Counted from the first letter of the stretch, positions 1-6,762 are shown. The stretch is 6,933 nt of DNA from JBAXLO01 sp037134755 (GCA_037134755.1 JBAXLO010000232.1:1-6933), one strand, 5' to 3'. Notes: generated by a model from the letters alone, not told the origin. Translations and numbers: made by a program.

Positions 1-14
1 TATGTATTTAGTCC

Positions 15-33
15 GCTAAATTAGCATTTTTTT
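15..33 (+). terminator. Weak hairpin plus T-tract, possible terminator of an upstream gene
   Basis: GCTA (15-18) and TAGC (22-25) can pair around a 3-base loop, and ATTTTTTT follows directly (26-33). The T-run is good, but the stem has only four pairs, so this is a weak candidate. If real, it ends a + strand transcript that enters from the left edge. Confidence 0.3.
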
Positions 34-186
34 GCGTAAGGTGAGTTAATAATTATCAATTAATAATAAATAAAACACATAAGAATTAAGATTGCGTGAT
101 TAAAAACTCACATTTTAAGATAAATTATTTAAAACTTACAAAAAGTACTATTGAATTAAAATTCAGTAACATTTTAAAGAAACATT

Positions 187-214
187 CATAATTTATAATT
201 CATAATTAATAATT
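187..214. repeat. 7-bp tandem repeat, four copies
   Basis: The 28 bases read CATAATT, TATAATT, CATAATT, AATAATT. This is a perfect 7-base period in which only the first base of each unit varies. It sits just upstream of the promoter box at 240-247, with about five bases before the expected -33 region. It may be slippage-generated AT DNA, or it may act as an A+T upstream element; the sequence alone cannot separate these. Confidence 0.7.
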
Positions 215-239
215 CTACTTTAAATTCACAAGAATTAAT

Positions 240-247
240 TACTTTTG
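240..247 (+). promoter_or_regulatory. Bacteroidota-type -7 box TACTTTTG
   Basis: TACTTTTG matches the Bacteroidota primary sigma -7 consensus TAnnTTTG at every fixed position. A -33 element is less clear; TTTA at 219-222, 17 bases upstream, is the best candidate. The predicted transcription start is within about ten bases of the ATG at 263, so the leader would be very short. The in-frame TTG at 245 falls inside this box, which argues against it as the translation start. Confidence 0.55.
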
Positions 248-262
248 CATAAAATTTTTACT

Positions 263-829
263 ATGAATCTTAAGAAATTATTTATACTTTCATTGGTTAT
301 CTTTATGGGAACCAATTTTATTTTTGCTCAAAAGAAAAATGAAGCTAAACAAGCTGCTACAATTAAATGGTATTCATTTGAAGAAGCAATTGCTCTATCA
401 AAACAATTTCCAAAGAAAAAGATATTAGTTGATGTTTACACTGAATGGTGCGGATGGTGCAAAAAGATGGATGCCACTACCTTTATGAACCCAGTAATTA
501 TTGATTATATTAATCAGAAATATTATGCTGTTAAATTAGATGCCGAGCGTAAGGATACTGTAATCCTTGATGGAAAAATGTTTGTTAATCCCAATCCAAC
601 CGGAAATCGTTCAACACATCAGATTGCAACATCATTGTTAAACAATCAGATGAGCTATCCTTCTTATGCCTTTTTGGATGAAATGGGAAGAGTAATTACT
701 GTTTCACCAGGCTATATGGATGCTACTAACTTTGAAGCTGTTTTACATTACTTCGGAGAGAATGATTATTTTAATATGACTTGGGATAATTACCAAAAAC
801 AGTTTAAAGGCAAAGTAGTTAAAGAATAA
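263..829 (+). CDS. Exported thioredoxin-fold protein with CGWC active site
   Basis: The 188-residue product starts with a signal peptide: NLKK, a hydrophobic stretch at about 6-21, and a likely cut after Ala22 in FIFA-QKK. The mature part is a thioredoxin-like domain. It has strand ILVDVYTEWC, the CGWC redox pair at Cys63 and Cys66 followed by KKMD, and a cis-proline loop SYPSYAFLD with Pro133. This pattern fits the Thioredoxin_7 / DUF255-like group of periplasmic thioredoxin-fold proteins, so thiol-disulfide exchange outside the cytoplasm is likely; the partner is unknown. The frame extends upstream to a TTG at 245, but that codon lies in the promoter box and would put charged and polar residues ahead of the signal peptide, so ATG 263 is chosen. 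The gene stands alone and converges on the kinase gene with 16 bases between them. Fold assignment is firm; substrate is not known. Confidence 0.9.
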   Translation: MNLKKLFILSLVIFMGTNFIFAQKKNEAKQAATIKWYSFEEAIALSKQFPKKKILVDVYTEWCGWCKKMDATTFMNPVIIDYINQKYYAVKLDAERKDTVILDGKMFVNPNPTGNRSTHQIATSLLNNQMSYPSYAFLDEMGRVITVSPGYMDATNFEAVLHYFGENDYFNMTWDNYQKQFKGKVVKE

Positions 830-846
830 TATTCTTCTTTATTATT
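825..846. terminator. AT-only inverted repeat between convergent genes
   Basis: AATAATA (825-831) and TATTATT (840-846) form a perfect 7-bp stem around an 8-base loop. It spans the stop codon of the thioredoxin-like gene and touches the stop codon of the kinase gene, which faces it. It could serve both strands, but an all-A/T stem is weak and such pairs arise easily in this composition. Confidence 0.3.
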
Positions 847-3800
847 TAGTTAGTTAGATATTTATCCAACAAAGCCAATAGTTCCTTTTTATTGATAGGT
901 TTAGAGATAAAATCTTTACAACCCGCACTCAAGCATCTTCGATGATCGTCTCCGGAAGCAAAAGCAGTTTGTGCTATTATTATTTGCTTTGCTTTAAGTT
1001 TCAAAAACACCTTAGTAAGATTATATCCTGTATCATCAGGAAGCAAAATATCCATTAATACTATATTAATGTCAGTATTTTGTTTGAAAATATCAAGAGC
1101 TACTTTAGCATTCTCAGCTTGAAATAGCTTTGCTTTAGTCGAAGAGAGAACATCTTTAATATAGATTGCATTATATGGATCATCTTCGATGATTAATATA
1201 GTTTTATCCGACCAATCGTAATGCTTTTTAGAGATAACCTCTTGTTTTGATTCCCTTTTATGAGTTGGTTCATAAGGAATAGTAAAATAAAATGTGGAAC
1301 CTACATTAACTTCTGATTCAACCCAAATATCACCATTAAAAAGCTCAAGTAAACTCTTGCAGATTGACAATCCTAATCCTGTACCACCGTAAAGTTTAGT
1401 TGTTGAATTATCTGCTTGAATAAAACGGTCAAAAATAATATCCAATTTGTTCTTTGGGATTCCTATTCCTGTATCTTTAACATAAAACAAAAGTGTCTTC
1501 TCATCAGCAAGTTCACAACCTATTTCAATTACGCCTTCTTTTGTAAATTTAATTGCATTACTTATTAAGTTAATCAAAATCTGTTTTAACCTACCAAAAT
1601 CCGTATTAATAGAACTCTGGTTTTCATTTAAAGTGTAGTTAGTTCTAACAGCAATATGATTGATATCTAATAAGATTTTAGATTTAAACAAATTAGTTAT
1701 CTCATTATAAATTGTAAAAAGACTATCTTTGCTATAATAAAGATTAATCTGACCTGACTCCAAACGTGAAATATCTAGAATATCATTAATAATCTCAAGT
1801 AAATCTTCACTTCTTTTACGAATAATCTCTGTAAATTCTTTCATTTGATCTGCGTCAATATCCGAATCGCATATCATTTGCGAGAACCCCATAATAGCAT
1901 TTAAAGGAGTGCGTATTTCGTGTGACATATTGGCAAGAAATGCTGACTTTAACCTATCTGCATCTTCTGCTTTAACTTTTGCAATAATTAGTTCTTCTTT
2001 ATCAATTATTCTATCCGTAATATCACGAATAATAACAAGCATATATTGCTCATTATTCATTGTATAAGATGAAACCTTAACACTTATATCAAAGATTGTC
2101 CCATCCTTTTTATTACCCTTAGTTTCGTAGTAAATAGGTACATCTTCTCCTTTTAATCTTTTGTCAGTAAATCCTTCTACTACATGTCGGTAATCTTCGG
2201 CTACCAAATGATTAGGATCCATATCTATAAGCTCACTATTGTTTTCATAACCAAACATAGTGAGATAGGATGGATTTACTAACTCATACTTATTATTTTT
2301 TATAACACATATTGCATCAGTAGAGTTCTCGAATAGTGAACGATATTTTGTCTCACTTTCCTTTAATATTTTCTCATCTTTTTTGCGCGATGTTATTTCA
2401 TTAAATACTACAACGAAATGTTCTTTTTCAGGACTATATACCGATATATCAAACCATTTATTCATTACGTTTACATAGAACTCAAATCTTTTGGATTTAC
2501 CTGATAAAGCTACTTCATTATAAATAGTAAACAATTCATCATCACTTTGTTTTATGCCCGGTAATAGCTCAGTAACTTTTTTACCTACTGCATTTTTCAA
2601 CCCTGTTAGTTTCTCAAAATTACTATTAACATCCAAATGTATATAATCAACAGCTTCGCCGTTTTCATAAATCATCTGGCAATGAGCAAAAGCCTCCGGC
2701 ATATTTTCGAATAGTGAGCGATATTTCTTCTCACTTTGAGCTATGATATTCATGGCTTTTTTATTTTCAGTCATGTCAACCATCGATATCAAAGTTAGAT
2801 CTGAAAATAGCTTAGTATTAAACTGTATGTAACGCACAATTCCTTCTTTGCATGTTACATAAGCTTCGAGCGGAATAATTTCTCTACTATCGTTTAATTC
2901 TCTTTCAATACTTTTTTCCCAATTCTTTATTACTTTGTCACGATATTCAGCATTAGGGTAAGCTAAATTAAACCAATCATATATATTTTCAACATCCGAA
3001 TTAGTATATCCTAATACTTGAGTGCATTTTTCATTAAAAAACACCAGATTTAATTCATTATCAAAGCAAGCTATTGCACTAGGTGACGAATTTAATATTT
3101 CGAATATCCTTTCTTGCTTTTCAATAAGCTCTCTTTCATCCTTTTTTCTTCTTGTAATATCTCTTATAACGCCAAATATCTTATTATCCGGCTTATTATA
3201 CTCTGCTACTGAGTGAATATCAATTACTGCATTATCATTTCTTCGTGCTATTTTAAAACTTATATTATAATTTTCGTCTTCATTTATAAGAGCATCCAGC
3301 TTTTTATCTAACAATATTCTATATTCGGGAAGCACAATATTAGTTACATCATCATAAGTAAGTAGTTTATCTTTACTAAATCCATAAATATCTTTAGCTT
3401 GTGAGGAAGCCCATACCTTTTTTGTATTTAAATTTAGTTCCCAATAACCTATCCTTGATATTTGCTGAGCTCGTTCAAGAAATTGCTTATGTTTAACCAA
3501 CTCCCCCTCATATACCTTTTGTTCAGTGACATCAATAAACGAAAATACACTAAATTCAGGCAAAAGCTCGGTATATATTTCTATATTAATCTCAACTCCA
3601 TTTTTGTTTGTTATTACTGCATTGTAAGGTTTTGGCTTTATTTTTGTGCTTTGATAATAATCAAATTCACTTTTAAAGTCTTTAGTTATTTTTTCGCGAT
3701 AAGCAGTATCCGGAAACGCTTTAAAAAACCAATCATATAATGTGGGGACATCTTCGATGGAATATCCAAAAAGCAACACCGCTTTATTATTAATATATTT

Positions 3801-3899
3801 AACATTGTTATCATAGTCCATACAAGCAGTAGCTATAGGCAAAGCATCCAGAATATCAGTATAATTATTGCTGTTTAATTGCTCGTTTTTATTTCCCAT
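846..3899 (-). CDS. Soluble hybrid histidine kinase: five PAS domains, HisKA, HATPase, receiver
   Basis: The 1017-residue product has no signal peptide or membrane segment, so it is probably a cytoplasmic sensor. Approximate domains are PAS 13-127, 138-250, 264-380, 388-506 and 516-632; a charged helical linker; HisKA 651-716; HATPase 765-876; and receiver 899-1015. His660 in NMSHEIRTPLN is the phosphorylation site. ATP-binding motifs are complete: N box around Asn777/Asn781, DTGIGIP at 809-815, FDRF at 823-826, GGTGLGLS at 838-845. The receiver has Asp906/Asp907, phospho-acceptor Asp950 in VLMD, Thr978 and Lys1000, so both kinase and receiver look active. PAS1 and PAS3 are close homologues, as are the starts of PAS4 and PAS5. 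No HPt, DNA-binding domain or partner regulator is encoded nearby, so the output and the signals sensed are unknown. The start is the first ATG and lacks a Shine-Dalgarno site, as is usual in this phylum. Confidence 0.96.
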   Translation of the reverse strand: MGNKNEQLNSNNYTDILDALPIATACMDYDNNVKYINNKAVLLFGYSIEDVPTLYDWFFKAFPDTAYREKITKDFKSEFDYYQSTKIKPKPYNAVITNKNGVEINIEIYTELLPEFSVFSFIDVTEQKVYEGELVKHKQFLERAQQISRIGYWELNLNTKKVWASSQAKDIYGFSKDKLLTYDDVTNIVLPEYRILLDKKLDALINEDENYNISFKIARRNDNAVIDIHSVAEYNKPDNKIFGVIRDITRRKKDERELIEKQERIFEILNSSPSAIACFDNELNLVFFNEKCTQVLGYTNSDVENIYDWFNLAYPNAEYRDKVIKNWEKSIERELNDSREIIPLEAYVTCKEGIVRYIQFNTKLFSDLTLISMVDMTENKKAMNIIAQSEKKYRSLFENMPEAFAHCQMIYENGEAVDYIHLDVNSNFEKLTGLKNAVGKKVTELLPGIKQSDDELFTIYNEVALSGKSKRFEFYVNVMNKWFDISVYSPEKEHFVVVFNEITSRKKDEKILKESETKYRSLFENSTDAICVIKNNKYELVNPSYLTMFGYENNSELIDMDPNHLVAEDYRHVVEGFTDKRLKGEDVPIYYETKGNKKDGTIFDISVKVSSYTMNNEQYMLVIIRDITDRIIDKEELIIAKVKAEDADRLKSAFLANMSHEIRTPLNAIMGFSQMICDSDIDADQMKEFTEIIRKRSEDLLEIINDILDISRLESGQINLYYSKDSLFTIYNEITNLFKSKILLDINHIAVRTNYTLNENQSSINTDFGRLKQILINLISNAIKFTKEGVIEIGCELADEKTLLFYVKDTGIGIPKNKLDIIFDRFIQADNSTTKLYGGTGLGLSICKSLLELFNGDIWVESEVNVGSTFYFTIPYEPTHKRESKQEVISKKHYDWSDKTILIIEDDPYNAIYIKDVLSSTKAKLFQAENAKVALDIFKQNTDINIVLMDILLPDDTGYNLTKVFLKLKAKQIIIAQTAFASGDDHRRCLSAGCKDFISKPINKKELLALLDKYLTN

Positions 3900-3927
3900 T
3901 TAATCGACTATTAAGATAATTTTAGTG

Positions 3928-3957
3928 CAAAAAGTTTGTGTGTATAATATTGTGCAA
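3928..3957 (-). promoter_or_regulatory. Possible promoter for the hybrid kinase
   Basis: Read on the - strand, TTTTTGC (3928-3934) gives the TTTG half of a Bacteroidota -7 box. TTG (3955-3957) lies about 20 bases upstream, at a fitting distance for a -33 element. The TA half of the -7 box is missing. The leader to the ATG at 3899 would be roughly 20-25 bases. This is the best candidate seen in the gap, but it is weak. Confidence 0.3.
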
Positions 3958-4191
3958 TGTTACGAATTTTTATTTGATTTAAGAAGTTTTATTACCTTTT
4001 CAAATGTTAATTTTTACTTAATTTTAACTTAATAAATGATTATCTTACTTATTTACATAAAATAGACAAATAATATAATTTAAAGCGTACTTATTAACCA
4101 TTTAATCTTTTTTAACACTCAATTTCTTTAAACTGATTAAACCTTTTTATTAAACAGACATCTAATTCTGAAATTTAATAAATACACAAAA

Positions 4192-5037
4192 ATGAAAACA
4201 AAAATTTTAATCTTCGCAATCTTTATCTTTTCTATAGTTACAACTTTTACAGCTTGTAATAAAGATAAAAAAACTACTCCAACTAATCAAACAGGCAACA
4301 ATTCTGATGTTACTTCTCAAAACGAGGCTGTAGCTCAAATGACGTTTGAAGGTGTTGATCAAATAGCTGATGAGGCTTATACAAGTTTTAGTTCTCTTAA
4401 ATCTACTCAATCTAATGCAAATAGTTTGCTTAGTGCTTGTGCTACTAAAACGATAGATACCGTTTCTATACCTCATACACTTACAATTAATTATGGTACT
4501 ACCAATTGTTTATGTTATGATGGAAAGTACAGAAGGGGTGAAATTGTAATTTCTTATTATTTACATTATAGAGATTCAGGTTCGGTACATTCTACTACTT
4601 TTAATGATTATTATGTTAATGATAATCATGTTATGGGCACAAGAAGCCGTGTAAATAATGGACGTAATGCAGCTGGAAACTGGAACATAACAACTACTGT
4701 TAACGGTACTATTATTTTTGCAAACAATACCGATACATTAACATGGAATTCAACACAAAACAAAGAATGGTTGCAAGGTTACTTGAGCTCAACTATTTGG
4801 GATAATATTGTTCTTATAACAGGAAACTCAAATGGAACCCGACCAAATGGAACTACTTACAGCAAAACGATACTTACTCCATTAAAAAGACAGATGCCTT
4901 GTTTCTATTTTGTTAGTGGCACTGTTCAAGTTGTACAATCCAACAAACCAACAAAAGTAATTGATTATGGTAATGGCAATTGCGATGCTTGGGCAACAGT
5001 TACGATAAATGGTGTTACATATAACATCCATCTTTAA
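4192..5037 (+). CDS. Outer-surface or periplasmic lipoprotein of a Bacteroidota-type family, function unknown
   Basis: The 281-residue product begins with a lipoprotein signal: KTK, a hydrophobic run at about 5-18, then FTAC with lipid-modified Cys22. A Thr/Asn/Ser-rich tether follows (about 24-45). The rest looks mostly beta: alternating hydrophobic and Thr/Asn residues, CLC at 106-108, RRGEIVISY near 114-122, NNGRNAAGN near 155-163, and a closing block GNGNCDAWATVTINGV at 260-275. Cysteines are 22, 83, 106, 108, 237 and 264; the last five could form disulfides outside the cytoplasm. From memory, this closing block and the YGTTNC and RRG segments recur in uncharacterised Bacteroidota lipoproteins; I know of no assigned function. 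The residues after the lipid Cys are Asn-Lys, so surface export is uncertain. The start is the only ATG before the signal peptide, with an A-rich leader ACACAAAA. It is a single gene ended by the hairpin at 5064-5092. Confidence 0.88.
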   Translation: MKTKILIFAIFIFSIVTTFTACNKDKKTTPTNQTGNNSDVTSQNEAVAQMTFEGVDQIADEAYTSFSSLKSTQSNANSLLSACATKTIDTVSIPHTLTINYGTTNCLCYDGKYRRGEIVISYYLHYRDSGSVHSTTFNDYYVNDNHVMGTRSRVNNGRNAAGNWNITTTVNGTIIFANNTDTLTWNSTQNKEWLQGYLSSTIWDNIVLITGNSNGTRPNGTTYSKTILTPLKRQMPCFYFVSGTVQVVQSNKPTKVIDYGNGNCDAWATVTINGVTYNIHL

Positions 5038-5063
5038 TATAATTTCTTCATAGTTTTAGTAGT

Positions 5064-5092
5064 AGCCGTCAATTATTTGACGGCTTTTTTTT
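5064..5092 (+). terminator. Strong intrinsic terminator of the lipoprotein gene
   Basis: AGCCGTCAA (5064-5072) pairs perfectly with TTGACGGCT (5077-5085) around the 4-base loop TTAT, and a run of eight T (5085-5092) follows. It starts 27 bases after the lipoprotein stop codon. The GC-rich stem stands out sharply from the surrounding A+T. Confidence 0.95.
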
Positions 5093-5116
5093 GCTTATTA
5101 CTGTAATCTAATAATT

Positions 5117-5152
5117 AAAGAAGCCCAGTCAACTTAATGACTGAGCTTCTTT
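5117..5152 (-). terminator. Long hairpin, likely terminator of the 321-residue protein gene, perhaps bidirectional
   Basis: AAAGAAGC (5117-5124) pairs with GCTTCTTT (5145-5152). After one C-A mismatch the stem continues with CAGTCA (5126-5131) and TGACTG (5138-5143), leaving a 6-base loop. The A-run on one side and T-run on the other give a U-rich end in both directions. It lies 88 bases past the stop of the - strand gene at 5241 and also downstream of the stronger + strand terminator, so stopping - strand transcription is its most likely role. Confidence 0.75.
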
Positions 5153-5192
5153 AGTTTTCATGATTATATTCTTGAACTATAAATGCCTTATA

Positions 5193-5231
5193 ACTTTAAG
5201 TACTTTAGGCACTTTAAGTACTCCAAGTACT
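5193..5231. repeat. 9-bp tandem repeat, 4.3 copies, in a 3' untranslated region
   Basis: Units read ACTTTAAGT, ACTTTAGGC, ACTTTAAGT, ACTCCAAGT, then ACT. The 9-base period is exact, with substitutions only at unit positions 4, 5, 7 and 9. It begins nine bases past the stop codon of the - strand gene and lies between that stop and the hairpin at 5117-5152, so it should be transcribed in that gene's 3' end. No function is evident; replication slippage is the simple explanation. Confidence 0.85.
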
Positions 5232-5240
5232 ATCTTCCTC

Positions 5241-6206
5241 TTACATCTGTGATAGTTCAGCTACGGCATTGATATTTGAAGATATATTAGCCAGATAAAA
5301 GTATTTTTTAAGGTCGGTTCCTAAAATACTTACGTCTTCATCTACTTTAACTTCTATAGCATCACCCGGCACTGTGTTATAGGTAAGCATTTCGTCAGTA
5401 GAAAAATAATAGAATGATACTTTTCCGGGGTTCTCCAATAAAATCGTATCTGCAGATGTGTATGCAAAGTCTGTTAATACTATTGAACTTGGTTTAATAG
5501 TCATTTTTAATGGCTTGTCAATTAAGATCCCTGCACGGTTTTTATGACGTGGATACAATAATCCTAAGTTGAAAAAGGTGGCTGCCATTCCCGGTACTTT
5601 CACATATACTCCTGCAATTACCAACATGTTTTCCCACAATTGATCTTGTAATTCATCTAATAAAAGTTTATATTTAACTGAATTTGCGGTACATTTTTTG
5701 CTTGCTGCCTTCTGTACTGACTGGGCAAGTGTATAATCACTATTTATCTGGGCAAACAAAGTTTCTGTTGGCAATCCTAATTCAGTTACATATTTAGTTA
5801 CTAATACTTTTATTCTGTGTATCAATAATTCTTGTTCCGGTAAAGAAGCTCTTGTATATTCGCCTGTATTTAAAGGAAAGAACTCCTTATGGTACACATC
5901 CATATTAAATTTAAAAGCTTTTTTAACATCACCATCTAATTCCATTATAGCAGCCGAAAATTTATCAAAAACTGTGCTTCTGGCAGCTATTTTAATAGCT
6001 CTATCTTTTAAATCTCCATCCATTAAAAATGAAAGAGCTTTAAACCTATCATTTACATCGGTTGTTGGAGCTAGCAGAGCTATTATTTTTGCTTCTATGC
6101 TTGCAGTTATAGCTGCTACATTATCTTCAGATGTTGCCAACCATCGTTTTTTTCCTGCAATTATCTTTTTTAAAGGATTTGGTCCTAAAACTTCAAATTT
6201 TTTCAT
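5241..6206 (-). CDS. Unrecognised 321-residue cytoplasmic protein, helical N-terminal part and beta-rich C-terminal part
   Basis: I do not recognise this family. There is no signal peptide, lipobox or clear membrane segment, so a cytoplasmic location is inferred. Residues 1-215 look mainly helical (for example SIEAKIIALL at 36-45, HRIKVLVTKYV at 130-140, KYKLLLDELQDQLWENML at 178-195) and end in a Gly/Phe-rich block, AATFFNLGLLYPRHKNR at 208-224. Residues 230-310 look like a compact beta domain: KMTIKP, SIVLTDF, KVSFYYF, AIEVKVDEDVSI, KYFYLANIS. The only cysteine is Cys172. No catalytic motif was seen. The reading is supported by length, even composition, a start with basic residues just after an A-rich leader, and a fitting promoter. 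It is a single-gene unit with a hairpin beyond its stop and a 9-bp repeat in between. A structural or binding role is possible but not shown. Confidence 0.85.
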   Translation of the reverse strand: MKKFEVLGPNPLKKIIAGKKRWLATSEDNVAAITASIEAKIIALLAPTTDVNDRFKALSFLMDGDLKDRAIKIAARSTVFDKFSAAIMELDGDVKKAFKFNMDVYHKEFFPLNTGEYTRASLPEQELLIHRIKVLVTKYVTELGLPTETLFAQINSDYTLAQSVQKAASKKCTANSVKYKLLLDELQDQLWENMLVIAGVYVKVPGMAATFFNLGLLYPRHKNRAGILIDKPLKMTIKPSSIVLTDFAYTSADTILLENPGKVSFYYFSTDEMLTYNTVPGDAIEVKVDEDVSILGTDLKKYFYLANISSNINAVAELSQM

Positions 6207-6230
6207 TTTAGTTGTGTTTATAATTTTTGG

Positions 6231-6264
6231 TAAAAGTAGTAAAAAAATTTAACAATTAAACAAA
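6231..6264 (-). promoter_or_regulatory. Likely promoter for the 321-residue protein gene
   Basis: On the - strand, TACTTTTA (6231-6238) matches TAnnTTTG at all but the last position. TTTG (6261-6264) lies 22 bases upstream and can serve as the -33 element. The resulting leader is about 20 bases, A-rich, and ends in ACAACTAAA before the ATG at 6206, as is common in Bacteroidota. Confidence 0.45.
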
Positions 6265-6429
6265 TTTAATTGATTATTTTATTTATTATGTTTGAATTTT
6301 GTTTAATAATATAAATTAAATTAGTTAACATATTGCTAATAGGTGTTTACTGTGTTAAAATAAATATTATTATAAATCATATTATTAATATATTTATTGT
6401 TTTATTTACAAATTAACATCAAAAAAGAT
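6265..6429. other. Extremely AT-rich spacer, no gene seen
   Basis: This stretch is nearly all A and T, with many short ATTATTAATATATT-like runs and stop codons in all frames. Many weak inverted repeats are possible but none stands out from the composition. No clear promoter for the small open frame at 6430 was found here. Confidence 0.5.
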
Positions 6430-6678
6430 ATGTTTAATGATAAAAAACAACTAGAATATTTGAAAATAACTAGAATTTTAGACGAAATAATTACTTTATT
6501 TTCAAAAATAGATAAAGACACACCTAAAAGTAGTTTCCAATTTTCAATATTACTTAGTTGTGCTTATATAATATATTGTATGAAATCAGAAATTGGTATA
6601 TTTGTTTGTATAAATCATATCCGGTTTTTAAAAATAGCTTTCTATTTAAATAAATACCTATTCTTAAAAACAGAATAA
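6430..6678 (+). CDS. Doubtful small open frame, 82 residues
   Basis: The frame starts at ATG 6430, seven bases after an A-run (AAAAAAG), and ends in TAA. An upstream in-frame TTG at 6397 is less likely as a start. Residues 1-37 look protein-like, charged and helical (KKQLEYLKITRILDEI, then FSKIDKDTPKSS). The rest is hydrophobic and aromatic (ILLSCAYIIYC at 41-51, later IAFYLNKYLFL), as random AT-rich DNA also gives. I recognise no family. It could be a real small protein with a hydrophobic C-terminal half, a decayed gene fragment, or chance. It is the only gene candidate between 6207 and the array. Confidence 0.3.
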   Translation: MFNDKKQLEYLKITRILDEIITLFSKIDKDTPKSSFQFSILLSCAYIIYCMKSEIGIFVCINHIRFLKIAFYLNKYLFLKTE

Positions 6679-6700
6679 GCTTCCGCTTGAATGAAAATAG

Positions 6701-6762
6701 ATAGTTGAAAAACCTAGATGGGTTCCTTTAAAAAGATATTAGGTTTATGAAATCTCAACTAT
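6701..6762. repeat. Nested inverted repeats bordering the 42-bp array
   Basis: ATAGTTGA (6701-6708) is the exact inverse of TCAACTAT (6755-6762). Nested inside, AAACCTA (6710-6716) is the exact inverse of TAGGTTT (6740-6746). Together they give a two-part stem of 8 and 7 pairs with a small internal bulge on one side and a 23-base loop. The outer right arm is the first eight bases of array unit 1, so the left arm is an inverted copy of the unit start placed outside the array. No T-run follows, so a plain terminator is unlikely. Confidence 0.65.

Larger units (their letters stand above)
1..239. other. AT-rich intergenic leader with no gene
   Basis: No convincing coding region was found here. 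The first 19 bases contain a short frame (ATG at 2, TAA at 17-19) that is too short to judge; it could be the tail of a gene outside the window. The rest is low-complexity A+T with the heptamer repeat and promoter box listed separately. A 7-bp inverted pair, GTGAGTT (41-47) and AACTCAC (105-111), is separated by 57 bases and is probably chance in such biased DNA. Confidence 0.6.

Noticed and set aside
41..111. Inverted pair GTGAGTT and AACTCAC in the left leader
   Set aside because: Only seven pairs over a 57-base loop, with no U-run or other structure; chance is likely.
245..262. TTG at 245 as the start of the thioredoxin-like protein
   Set aside because: The codon lies within the TACTTTTG promoter box, and the ATG at 263 gives a standard signal peptide directly.
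3022..3216. Open frames on the + strand inside the kinase gene (3022-3216 and 3462-3740)
   Set aside because: Both lie antisense within the clearly coding hybrid kinase, show no recognisable domain, and are explained as shadows of its codon use.
3900..4191. Riboswitch or small RNA in the divergent gap
   Set aside because: The region has only AT-rich runs and short direct repeats such as ACTTAAT; no conserved riboswitch core, strong hairpin or terminator was seen.
4207..4476. Open frame on the - strand inside the lipoprotein gene
   Set aside because: It is antisense to the signal peptide and N-terminal part of a well-supported lipoprotein and has no features of its own.
5974..6252. Open frame on the + strand opposite the 321-residue protein gene
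   Set aside because: It overlaps the N-terminal coding part and promoter of the - strand gene; its hydrophobic runs are the antisense of Lys- and Glu-rich codons.
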